From assembly GCA_023423495.1 (NCBI GenBank), contig JAFAFM010000049.1, positions 1 to 5,211 of the forward strand: DNA of 5,211 nt, read 5' to 3'. Source of the stretch: Armatimonadota bacterium. Lineage in GTDB: Bacteria > Armatimonadota > Fimbriimonadia > Fimbriimonadales > Fimbriimonadaceae. Made by a program: the position numbers and the translations under genes. Positions 1 through 5,211 of the stretch are shown piece after piece (positions within the stretch are counted from its first letter, which is position 1; each line of letters begins with the position of its first letter). The notes beneath the pieces are model-generated. The model was not told where the DNA came from, did not search any database, and saw only the letters and a program-made list of their open reading frames with translations.

Positions 1-99
1 GACTAACGGATTCCTGCACATTCTGTGAATCCCCGCGCATTTCTCGCCTTCCCCCTAGATTCAATTTGTTATGTTCGCTTAAACTGGGCGCAGAGGATT

Positions 100-1419
100 A
101 TGGGGAAACAACTCACTAGACGCGACATTTTGAAAGGTTCGGCAGCTGCTGCCGTTGGATTGGCTCTTACAAAGGTGGAGGCTGCGCCATCTGGCAATGA
201 CCTTCAACTGGATAAAAACAAACTTCGCTTTGGCATCATCGGCTGTGGCGGAAAGGGCTGGAGCGGAATGCAGCAGGCTGCGGAGCATGGCCAGATCGTC
301 GCCATCTGCGACACCGACGCCAAGGAGCGCTCTCGAGGCATGTTGGAGCATCCCCGGGCTACGACCTTCGATGATTACCGTGTGATGCTCGAAGCCATGC
401 GCGGCAAGATCGACGCCGTCGTGGTCAGCACGCCTGACCATCACCACGCGATCGCTTCTGCGCTCGCCATGAAGCAAGGTCTCCATTGCTACTGCGAAAA
501 GCCGCTCACCCGCACTATCTGGGAAGCTCGGCAGTTGGCGAAAATTGCTCGGGACAAAAAAGTTGCCACCCAGATGGGCAATCAAAGCACTTCCGACACT
601 AATATGCGCAAGATGGCTGCCCTGATCAAGAAGGGCACCTTTGGCGACGTGAAGGAAATCCACCTCTGGACCAACCGCGCCGCCGCCTACTGGCCGCAGG
701 GAATCGAGCGTCCGGCGCCGAAGCGCGCTCCCAAGGAATTGGATTTCGACCTGTGGCTGGGCCCGGCGCCCGACCGCATGTTCGGCGATGGTTACCACCC
801 GTTCGCATGGCGCGGATGGTGGGATTTCGGCACAGGAGCGCTTGGCGACATGGGCTGCCACCTCATGAACATGACCTACATGGCTCTGGACCTGCGGGAC
901 CCCATCGCGGTTCAGGCCGAGACCAGTGGGCACAACAAGGACAGCTACCCCTCTTGGTCCATCGTGCACTACGAATTCGGCGAGCGAAAGGGACGCGCTC
1001 CCGTCAAACTTCATTGGTACGATGGCGGCAAGAAGCCCGATCCCGCCCTCGCCCCCGGCGTCACGTTCGGCGGCAACGGCCAGATCGTGGTTTGCGAAAA
1101 GGCAACCATCTACTGTCCGAACGAGTACGGCACTGAATTCCAGCTTTTGGGCGGAGGTCAGATGCCCCAGATCGAAATCGAAGTATCACCCGGCCACATG
1201 GCAGAATTTGCCCGTGCGGCATTGGGCGGCCCGAGAGCGTGTTCCGACATGGTGGATTACGCTGGCCCTCTGACGGAAACGGTTTTGCTTGGCAACCTGG
1301 CCATTTGGGCGAACGGTCCGCGACTGGAATGGGACGCTCGAGGCATGCGCGTGAAGGGGACGAAGGAGTTCGACTCCCTAATCCGTCCGCGATACCGAAA
1401 TGGCTGGGATGTGTTCTAG
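100..1419 (+). CDS. Tat-exported Gfo/Idh/MocA family oxidoreductase
   Basis: This 439-residue protein is a nicotinamide-dependent sugar or polyol dehydrogenase of the Gfo/Idh/MocA family, probably exported folded with its cofactor. The N-terminus is a twin-arginine signal (TRRDILKG, residues 6-13) followed by an Ala-rich hydrophobic stretch ending near VEAAP (26-30). The Rossmann nucleotide-binding motif GIIGCGGKG lies at 45-53, the family EKP motif at 133-135, and the DMGCH segment at 250-254 matches the catalytic Asp/His region of the C-terminal domain. The length is normal for the Tat-bearing subgroup. I chose the ATG at 100 because it puts the Arg pair at residues 7-8 and follows AGAGG, though the spacing is short (3 nt). 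An in-frame GTG at 25 would add 25 residues before the signal. The substrate cannot be read from sequence; 3-keto-glycoside formation is possible given the DUF1080 gene in the window. Confidence 0.93.
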   Translation: MGKQLTRRDILKGSAAAAVGLALTKVEAAPSGNDLQLDKNKLRFGIIGCGGKGWSGMQQAAEHGQIVAICDTDAKERSRGMLEHPRATTFDDYRVMLEAMRGKIDAVVVSTPDHHHAIASALAMKQGLHCYCEKPLTRTIWEARQLAKIARDKKVATQMGNQSTSDTNMRKMAALIKKGTFGDVKEIHLWTNRAAAYWPQGIERPAPKRAPKELDFDLWLGPAPDRMFGDGYHPFAWRGWWDFGTGALGDMGCHLMNMTYMALDLRDPIAVQAETSGHNKDSYPSWSIVHYEFGERKGRAPVKLHWYDGGKKPDPALAPGVTFGGNGQIVVCEKATIYCPNEYGTEFQLLGGGQMPQIEIEVSPGHMAEFARAALGGPRACSDMVDYAGPLTETVLLGNLAIWANGPRLEWDARGMRVKGTKEFDSLIRPRYRNGWDVF

Positions 1420-1428
1420 GGGTTTGTA

Positions 1429-1492
1429 GTTGGTAACTCGTAATTCGTATTTGGTTGGGCATTCCAGCATTTACGAGTTACGAATTACCAAC
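1429..1492. repeat. Long imperfect inverted repeat made of heptanucleotide units
   Basis: Two 21-base arms (1429-1449 and 1472-1492) are inverted copies differing at two positions, one of which would be a G-U pair in RNA; the loop is 22 bases. The left arm is made of 7-base units (TAACTCG, TAATTCG, then a decayed TATTTGG) and the right arm of their inverse (TTACGAG, TTACGAA, TTACCAA). It starts 10 bases after the oxidoreductase stop. As RNA it would fold into a strong stem that could end or protect the upstream transcript. There is no U-tract after it and the stem is not GC-rich, so it is not a textbook intrinsic terminator. It resembles the short heptanucleotide repeats that accumulate between genes in several bacterial phyla. 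Confidence 0.8.
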
Positions 1493-1536
1493 GAAAACGA
1501 TGGTGATCTGATGCTAACAATGGACTGAACCCAGCG

Positions 1537-1968
1537 ATGCAGCGACACGTTCTCTGGGTCGTCATTTTCTGCATTGGAGGCATTACCAGCATCGTTCTCA
1601 TCAACAAATATTTGGGTGAGACGAGCTTTGTCAATTCTGTCATAGCCCTCGCAGATCTGGTGGCGTCTGGTGCTGCCGCGACGGTTTTGGTTGCGTGGAT
1701 CTTTAAGCCAGATTATGATAAAGAGCTTATAGCGGGGATCAGCCTCTTAGAATCGATTGCCGCTAAGGATGAGAAATCAGAGGCCCTTACACATGTCACG
1801 CCGGCCGTCTTGATAAGCGAGCTAAAGCGTAAAGGCGAGGTTTCACTTGAATTCAGAGAGATCATTCGCAAGGGATCAACGGGCGACAAGTGGGCGGAGG
1901 ACGAGCTCCGGGGGCAGTTGGACAGGATTAGGAGACAGAAAACCAAATTGCAGAGACCTGCAAGTTAG
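1537..1968 (+). CDS. Hypothetical two-helix membrane protein
   Basis: I do not recognise this 143-residue protein. Two hydrophobic segments (about residues 5-23 and 32-56) are joined by a short loop containing LINKYLGETS, and a roughly 85-residue soluble tail follows that is charged and probably helical. The tail begins FKPDYDKEL and ends in a basic stretch (residues 130-140, RIRRQKTKLQ). The membrane pair followed by a charged tail suggests an inner-membrane anchor with a cytoplasmic domain. The ATG at 1537 has no clear Shine-Dalgarno sequence. It is the first of three co-directional small genes, and the next starts only 15 bases after its stop, so the two are probably co-transcribed. By eye its DNA is more AT-rich than the oxidoreductase upstream, which hints at an accessory origin. 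Confidence 0.72.
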   Translation: MQRHVLWVVIFCIGGITSIVLINKYLGETSFVNSVIALADLVASGAAATVLVAWIFKPDYDKELIAGISLLESIAAKDEKSEALTHVTPAVLISELKRKGEVSLEFREIIRKGSTGDKWAEDELRGQLDRIRRQKTKLQRPAS

Positions 1969-1983
1969 TTTCGGTGAGTACAA

Positions 1984-2448
1984 GTGAAAGAAAGCTTTTC
2001 GCTCCGTGGGACTTATCTAGCAACGGGGTCACTCGAACTCCTCACCCTGGCCATCGATTCTCATCCCAATGAAAACACATCTGTTTCCATTGAACTGAGC
2101 AATACGGGCACGATAGCTCATTGGCAAATGGACCAGCTAGTTTCAGACGTGGCTATAAGACGGATGGCCGCCACGGCGAGAGATGTGGAGCATTGGTCCG
2201 CGTTGTCCTTGCCCTATACCTGCGACGAATGGGCGGAGGGCCCTCCACCATCCATTTCGCTTTGGATTGATTGTGGCGGATGCGAATTCTCGGCGCTAAG
2301 TAGAGATCGGATAGACTTTACGCTCCATGAGTACCGCGAGCTACCCGTCGTAAATCAGTTCACGCTTAGATGTGCAAAAGCAGACATTGCGGAGTGGGGA
2401 AGCAAGCTGGACGAATACTTGCGCAGGTGCAATGTAACCCTTTATTAG
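1984..2448 (+). CDS. Hypothetical protein with a CxxC motif
   Basis: This 154-residue soluble protein is not one I can place in a family. It starts at a GTG at 1984 preceded by a good ribosome binding site (GGTGAG at 1973-1978, 5 bases upstream), which supports the start. Visible features are an N-terminal half that alternates in a way suggesting beta strands (SLELLTLAID, TSVSIELSN), a Pro-rich turn (EGPPPS, 85-90), an IDCGGCEF segment with a CxxC at 97-100, further Cys at 80, 130 and 149, and an amphipathic C-terminal helix (ADIAEWGSKLDEYLRR). It lies 15 bases after the membrane protein gene and probably shares its transcript. The size and mixed strand/helix pattern recall small immunity or accessory proteins, but that is only an impression. 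Five Cys could bind a metal or form a disulfide. Confidence 0.7.
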   Translation: MKESFSLRGTYLATGSLELLTLAIDSHPNENTSVSIELSNTGTIAHWQMDQLVSDVAIRRMAATARDVEHWSALSLPYTCDEWAEGPPPSISLWIDCGGCEFSALSRDRIDFTLHEYRELPVVNQFTLRCAKADIAEWGSKLDEYLRRCNVTLY

Positions 2449-2494
2449 GTCAATCATTCAGTGTCATGGAGACAAACTAACTTGAAATGCTAGT

Positions 2495-2773
2495 GTGTCT
2501 TTGAACCAAGGCAAGCACACGATACCCATGAAAGACCCCAAGCACGACCGAGCGGTTTTCGCAATACTCCTAAGGCGAAATCCAGACCTAGAGTTGGCAC
2601 TTCACTACAAGCCCCTCAGTAGCTGGACGCGGGAGCATTTTGAGCAAGTGGACGACGAGTTGCTTGAGGAGTTTATAGAGTTCGGTCGGCAGAAGGACGA
2701 CGAACCGAATCAATATGGCTTGTTCGTTGAGGGTCTTCGGGAAAAGCTACGTCGCGCAAACAGTGATTTCTAA
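2495..2773 (+). CDS. Hypothetical small acidic protein
   Basis: I do not recognise this protein: 92 residues from the GTG at 2495, or 81 residues from the in-frame ATG at 2528 (MKDPKHDRAVF). Neither start has a convincing ribosome binding site; GGAGAC at about 2469-2474 is too far from both. The ATG start looks better as protein, because the first 11 residues of the longer form add nothing structured. The body is predicted helical and acidic (HFEQVDDELLEEFIEF) with a basic C-terminal end (LREKLRRAN). No signal peptide or membrane segment is visible. It is third in the run of small orphan genes, 46 bases after the previous stop if the GTG is used and 79 if the ATG is used. The open frame is short, so a modest doubt remains that it is translated. 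Confidence 0.55.
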   Translation: MSLNQGKHTIPMKDPKHDRAVFAILLRRNPDLELALHYKPLSSWTREHFEQVDDELLEEFIEFGRQKDDEPNQYGLFVEGLREKLRRANSDF

Positions 2774-2863
2774 GCAGTTTCTCCGGCCAATTCAAATCAA
2801 ATGCCGAGGATGCACATCCCTCAGACGAGCATGAGTACTACATCCGCAAAGCTACACTGAGAC

Positions 2864-3199
2864 ATGAAGTTCCTGGTCACCATTCACCATCCGGAAGACT
2901 ACGATCCGTCGGTCGAGGACGAGGCGATGACGCGGGACATCGACGCTCTAAACCAAGAAATGGTGAATGCCGGCGTGCGCGTGTTTGTAGGTGGACTCTA
3001 TCCGCCTTCGGAGGCAAAGTCTATTCGGGCAAAGGCGGACGGAGATGTCTCAGTTGAAGTTGGCCCCTATCTGCGAGGGGCGGAGCATATCGGCGGATTG
3101 TGGGTGCTGGAGGTAGGGAGCATGGAGGAAGCCGTTGAATGGGGCCGCAAAGCTGCTGTCGCCTGCCGGGCGCCGGTCGAAGTCAGGCCGTTCCATTGA
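2864..3199 (+). CDS. YCII-related (YciI/DGPF) small protein
   Basis: This 111-residue cytoplasmic protein matches the YCII-related family of ferredoxin-like alpha/beta barrel proteins. Support comes from the opening strand MKFLVTIHHPEDY (1-13), a helix with DIDALNQEMVNAG (25-37), a second strand (VRVFVGGLYPP), and the diagnostic C-terminal half: VEVGPYLRGAEHIGGLWVLE (64-83; the family often shows DGPFxExKExxGGFxxxE), then the helix SMEEAVEWGRKAA and the ending VEVRPF. The length is typical. Related proteins often sit beside ECF sigma factors, but none is seen here. The family function is unsettled; some members are enzymes, and a catalytic His-Asp pair used in YciI is not obvious in this copy. 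The ATG at 2864 has only a weak GAG upstream. The gene stands alone, 90 bases after the orphan cassette. Confidence 0.85.
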   Translation: MKFLVTIHHPEDYDPSVEDEAMTRDIDALNQEMVNAGVRVFVGGLYPPSEAKSIRAKADGDVSVEVGPYLRGAEHIGGLWVLEVGSMEEAVEWGRKAAVACRAPVEVRPFH

Positions 3200-3266
3200 G
3201 AAAAGTTATCTATCCTAAAGCACCATCTCATATGAGATTTGGCGACTTTAAGCTCTAACCGACCTA

Positions 3267-3518
3267 GATTCCGCAAGAATTCGACCGAATTCCTTCGAAG
3301 GCGGACGATATTCTTTCAAAGGAATTCCAAGTTCCTTTAAACGCGAACGAGATTCTTTCAAAGGAATTCCAGATTCTTTCGAACGCAGACGAAATTCTTT
3401 CGGAGGAATTCCAAGTTCCTTTAAACGCGAACGAGATTCTTTCGAAGGAATTCCAAGTTCCTTCGAAAGCGGATGGAATTCTTTCGATGGAATTCCGAGT
3501 GAATTCGAAGGATTTCCG
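3267..3518. repeat. Tandem array of twelve 21-bp units (42-bp higher-order period)
   Basis: Twelve contiguous 21-base units start at 3267, 3288, 3309, 3330, 3351, 3372, 3393, 3414, 3435, 3456, 3477 and 3498 with no insertion or deletion. From 3288 to 3497 they alternate between two types: one containing TTCCTTTAAACGCGAACGA or a relative, and one containing TTCTTTCRAAGGAATTCC or a relative. The units at 3330 and 3414 are identical, and the units at 3351 and 3435 differ at one base. The outer units are the most diverged, as expected of old array edges. GAATTC occurs nine times between 3277 and 3506, and the TTCGAA core also recurs. The array fills most of the 377 bases between the YCII gene (+) and the 3' end of the membrane protein gene (-), so the two genes converge on it. 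It lacks the unique spacers of a CRISPR array. Confidence 0.95.
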
Positions 3519-3530
3519 CTCGAATCGCGG
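3516..3530. other. Small GC hairpin at the end of the repeat array
   Basis: CCGC at 3516-3519 and GCGG at 3527-3530 form a perfect 4-bp stem around a 7-base loop just past the last repeat unit. It lies downstream of the minus-strand operon and could help terminate its transcripts. The stem is short and neither strand has a clear T-run after it, so this is weak evidence. Confidence 0.2.
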
Positions 3531-3576
3531 TTGTCAGTTTCTTGCTGCCTAGTTCAACTGTTATAAGGAGCGACCA

Positions 3577-3975
3577 TCACAGCTTCTGCTTCTCCGCCCG
3601 GTAATGCTCACCCAGGAAGAGGGCAAACGGGATCCACCAGATCACGTCGTTGGTGAGGCACACCCAAGCGAACCCCAGGGGCAGACGGCCGTTCATGATC
3701 TCGTACGCCATGCCGATCGGGCCGAGAACTTTGCCCAGCAGTCCAACCCAGGCGAAGGCTCCGTAACGCAGGGGGTCGCGGGCAATCAGCCAATACGCAA
3801 TCGCGAAGGTACCAACCAGCATGCCGATGCATTGCCAGAGCGCAGGATGGCTGGGACGTGCAACCCGGAAGAGGTCGAAGTAAAAATTGGGAAGCAGGAC
3901 AACGAAGATCGACCACAGCGCGTTGTACAGGGCCGCGGCATAGAAAACCCATCGATAGCGATCGAGCTTATCCAC
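3577..3975 (-). CDS. Small four-helix membrane protein, uncharacterised
   Basis: This is a polytopic inner-membrane protein of 132 residues from the GTG at 3975-3973, or 146 from the in-frame TTG at 4017-4015. I favour the GTG because the protein then begins VDKLDRYRWVFYAAALYN, close to the start of the first membrane segment, but neither start has a good ribosome binding site. In the longer numbering, four hydrophobic segments lie near residues 23-43, 59-78, 86-106 and 118-136. Recurrent motifs are HPALWQCIGMLVG, GLLGKVLGPIGM and TNDVIWWIPFAL, with a charged C-terminus (EHYRAEKQKL). Proteins of this pattern occur in several environmental phyla and are sometimes labelled alkyl hydroperoxide reductase, a name the sequence gives no reason to trust: there is no thioredoxin fold or CxxC. 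The gene follows DUF1080 on the same strand with a gap of 48 bases (6 if TTG is used), suggesting one transcript. Confidence 0.82.
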   Translation of the reverse strand: MDKLDRYRWVFYAAALYNALWSIFVVLLPNFYFDLFRVARPSHPALWQCIGMLVGTFAIAYWLIARDPLRYGAFAWVGLLGKVLGPIGMAYEIMNGRLPLGFAWVCLTNDVIWWIPFALFLGEHYRAEKQKL

Positions 3976-4023
3976 TTGCCCAAGTATGAACTGGAGGCCC
4001 TTATAAGGCGGCCCCAATCAGCT

Positions 4024-4686
4024 TTACTTCTTGATCGGGCGGATCTTGATGTTGCGGAAGGACGCTACGCCGTGGTCACCCTGAATCGCGATCGAGCCCT
4101 TGCCCAGGGTTCCGAAGTTCGGAAATTCCTTGAATTTGCTCTTCGCGATTCGCGACTTGAAGTCGTCGCTGCCTAGCACGAACTCATAATATCGCTGCCC
4201 GTTGATCTCGGTGAAGCACTTGTCAGGGGCGATCATGAGTCGCAGCTTGTTCCACTCGCCCGCCGGCTTGGCCGCATCCACCTTCGATCCATACAACTGA
4301 TACAGGAAGCCGGTTGTCTCCACGCCCTCGGCCACCCAGTGATCGTAAAGCTGCACCTCAGGTCCGCTGTGCCACGTTGAGCCACCCGTATCGGCAACGT
4401 GGAACATCACGCCGCTGTTGCCTCCCTTGGAGAGGTTGAACTCCAGGGTCAGTTCGAACCAGTCGAACTTCTCCTTGGTCACGATATCGCCCGCATTGTT
4501 GGGCTCGGCGCACACCAATAGGCCATCGACAACCTTCCAGCCTGGACGAATTTCATTCGATTTGAAGTTGGTCCAGCCATGGGTGGTCTTGCCGTCAAAA
4601 AGCAATTTCCAACCCGCGTGGTGTTCTTCGGGAGTGAGGGTGTTGTGACCTTGGATAGCGAGTACGGCGCCGAGCAGAGCAAACAT
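4024..4686 (-). CDS. Exported DUF1080 protein, 3-keto-disaccharide hydrolase family
   Basis: This 220-residue protein has a short signal-like N-terminus (MFALLGAVLAIQG) followed by a single DUF1080 (PF06439) beta-sandwich domain of the concanavalin-like type. Diagnostic segments are LFDGKTTHGW (29-38), GWKVVDGLLVC (49-59), GGNSGVMFHV (88-97), GPEVQLYD (108-115), GEWNKLRLM (143-151) and the closing GSIAIQGDHGVASFRNIKIR (197-216). The family includes hydrolases that cleave 3-keto-glycosides made by Gfo/Idh/MocA oxidoreductases, so this copy probably acts on sugars outside the cytoplasm; the substrate is unknown. I chose the ATG at 4686-4684 because it gives a signal-like start and is preceded on the minus strand by AGGAGA about 10 bases upstream. 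The frame stays open to 4893, but that extension lacks family features and overlaps the divergent peptidase gene. The membrane protein gene follows on the same strand. Confidence 0.93.
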   Translation of the reverse strand: MFALLGAVLAIQGHNTLTPEEHHAGWKLLFDGKTTHGWTNFKSNEIRPGWKVVDGLLVCAEPNNAGDIVTKEKFDWFELTLEFNLSKGGNSGVMFHVADTGGSTWHSGPEVQLYDHWVAEGVETTGFLYQLYGSKVDAAKPAGEWNKLRLMIAPDKCFTEINGQRYYEFVLGSDDFKSRIAKSKFKEFPNFGTLGKGSIAIQGDHGVASFRNIKIRPIKK

Positions 4687-4758
4687 GCGTTTATTGTCTC
4701 CTACACGCTCACCACTTTGCGACCCAAAATGGAAGTTCCACTGGGTAACGTAGCTTCC
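4687..4758. promoter_or_regulatory. Divergent intergenic region (DUF1080 / M14 peptidase)
   Basis: These 72 bases separate the start codons of two divergently transcribed genes and must hold at least the 5' leader and probably promoters for both. On the minus strand AGGAGA lies about 10 bases before the DUF1080 ATG. I found no convincing -35/-10 pair on either strand; TTGCGA at 4717-4722 is -35-like, but no matching -10 follows at normal spacing. Confidence 0.45.
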
Positions 4759-5211
4759 ATGACCCTGCTTTCCAGCATTGTGGCGGGCATTGCCCTCTTC
4801 CAAGCTCCATGGCCGCAAACCCGGGCCGAACGCTCTCAATTTAAAGAGACTTCGACTTACGCCGACGTTGTGAGGTTCTTGGAAGACCTTCAACGAGCCG
4901 GAGCCCCAATTTCGGTGAAGTGGATGGGCAAATCCACCGAGGGTCGTCAGATGCCGCTCGTGATTGCCTCACGTCCGCTGGTTTCCACCCCTGCCCAAGC
5001 GAAAGCTTCCGGCAAGCCGATCATCTACATCCAGGCGAATATTCACGCCGGTGAAGTCGAGGGGAAAGAGGCGGCGCTGGCTTTGTTACGCAATTACTGC
5101 CGGGAGCAGAAAGGCATTCTCGACCGGGCCATCTTGCTGGTTGTTCCCATTTACAACGCGGATGGGAACGAGAAGTTCGGCCCCCAATCCAGAAATCGGC
5201 CGGGGCAAGAG
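4759..5211 (+). CDS. M14 family zinc carboxypeptidase, exported (5' part only)
   Basis: The first 151 codons of a secreted metallocarboxypeptidase are present; the frame is still open at the window edge. A signal peptide is suggested by the hydrophobic MTLLSSIVAGIALFQA, although it lacks an N-terminal basic residue. The mature part has a helical lead-in (TYADVVRFLEDL), the segment WMGKSTEGRQMPLVIAS typical of the M14 first strands, then QANIHAGEVEGKEA with the zinc ligands His96 and Glu99 of the HxxE motif. It is followed by PIYNADGNEKFG (130-141) and SRNRPGQE (144-151), the region that holds the Asn-Arg substrate-binding pair in carboxypeptidase A. The second zinc His and the catalytic Glu lie beyond the window. 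An in-frame ATG at 4729 would add 10 residues; I prefer 4759 because the hydrophobic stretch then starts at the N-terminus. No clear ribosome binding site is seen for either start. Confidence 0.9.
   Translation, partial: MTLLSSIVAGIALFQAPWPQTRAERSQFKETSTYADVVRFLEDLQRAGAPISVKWMGKSTEGRQMPLVIASRPLVSTPAQAKASGKPIIYIQANIHAGEVEGKEAALALLRNYCREQKGILDRAILLVVPIYNADGNEKFGPQSRNRPGQE

Larger units (their letters stand above)
3252..3566 (+). other. Start-less open frame encoding a heptapeptide repeat
   Basis: An uninterrupted + frame runs from just after a TAA (3249-3251) to a TAA at 3564-3566, 104 codons. Twelve successive 7-residue units lie at 3267-3518, with consensus [D/N/S]-S-F-[K/E]-x-x-x; the last three residues alternate between GIP and basic forms such as RER or RRR. 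Ser holds position 2 and Phe position 3 in 11 of 12 units each, using both TCC/TCT and TTC/TTT, so the changes there are silent. There is no ATG, GTG or TTG in this frame before or within the repeats, so a conventional start is missing. It may be a broken gene, the remains of a repeat protein, or a chance open frame of a low-complexity DNA array; several other frames through the array are also open. No function is claimed. Confidence 0.3.

Noticed and set aside
25..99. GTG at 25 as start of the oxidoreductase
   Set aside because: It would put the twin-arginine motif past residue 30 behind an unremarkable peptide; the ATG at 100 gives a normal Tat leader.
79..1014. Long open frame on the minus strand (311 codons)
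   Set aside because: It lies entirely opposite the well-supported oxidoreductase and shows no protein-family features, so it is a codon-bias shadow.
1420..1536. Intrinsic terminator call for the long hairpin
   Set aside because: The stem is AT-rich and no T-run follows on either strand, so it was recorded as an inverted repeat instead.
3267..3530. Possible CRISPR array
   Set aside because: Units are contiguous 21-bp copies of each other with no unique spacers, and no cas genes are nearby.
3288..3530. Open frames on the minus strand through the repeat array (units such as WNSFERI or LGIPLKES)
   Set aside because: They are side effects of the 21-bp period. They lack upstream start codons, and the variation between units changes amino acids in the frame whose codon boundaries match the + reading.
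3561..4008. TTATAAGG repeated at 3561-3568 and 4001-4008, on both sides of the membrane protein gene
   Set aside because: An 8-base match over this distance is easily chance, and there is no transposase or terminal inverted repeat to make it a target duplication.
4687..4893. N-terminal extension of the DUF1080 gene to 4893
   Set aside because: It would overlap the divergent M14 gene and place the signal peptide at residue 70; the ATG at 4686 has a ribosome binding site and a signal-like start.

Overview
The window looks like chromosomal DNA from a free-living, sugar-scavenging bacterium of the Armatimonadota (Fimbriimonas-like), Planctomycetota or Verrucomicrobiota type. The case rests on gene style: a Tat-exported Gfo/Idh/MocA oxidoreductase, an exported DUF1080 protein, a small orphan membrane protein and an exported M14 peptidase are all typical of those phyla. 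The phylum is an inference, with Armatimonadota my first guess. No RNA gene, transposase, integrase or CRISPR array was seen.

Layout. (1) 100-1419 (+): a complete Tat-signal Gfo/Idh/MocA oxidoreductase, followed by a long imperfect hairpin at 1429-1492 built from decayed heptanucleotide repeats. (2) 1537-2773 (+): three small co-directional genes that I do not recognise (a two-helix membrane protein, a CxxC-containing 154-aa protein and an acidic small protein). By eye they are more AT-rich than the metabolic genes on either side and look like an accessory cassette. (3) 2864-3199 (+): a YCII-type small protein. (4) 3200-3576: a 377-base stretch with no conventional gene, dominated by 12 consecutive 21-bp units (3267-3518) without a single indel, forming a 42-bp alternating pattern rich in GAATTC. 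Read in one + frame, the array is an uninterrupted heptapeptide repeat with a nearly invariant Ser-Phe pair, but it has no standard start codon. (5) 3577-4686 (-): a DUF1080 (3-keto-disaccharide hydrolase family) gene followed closely by a four-helix membrane protein gene. (6) 4759 to the end (+): the start of an exported M14 zinc carboxypeptidase, divergent from DUF1080 and cut by the window edge.

How they may work together: Gfo/Idh/MocA enzymes and DUF1080 proteins are known partners in glycoside breakdown through 3-keto intermediates, so the two ends of the window may share a pathway in the cell envelope. Their separation by about 2.6 kb and opposite strands leaves this an inference. The M14 peptidase fits a scavenging lifestyle. 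The most unusual signal is the indel-free 21-bp / heptapeptide array at 3267-3518.
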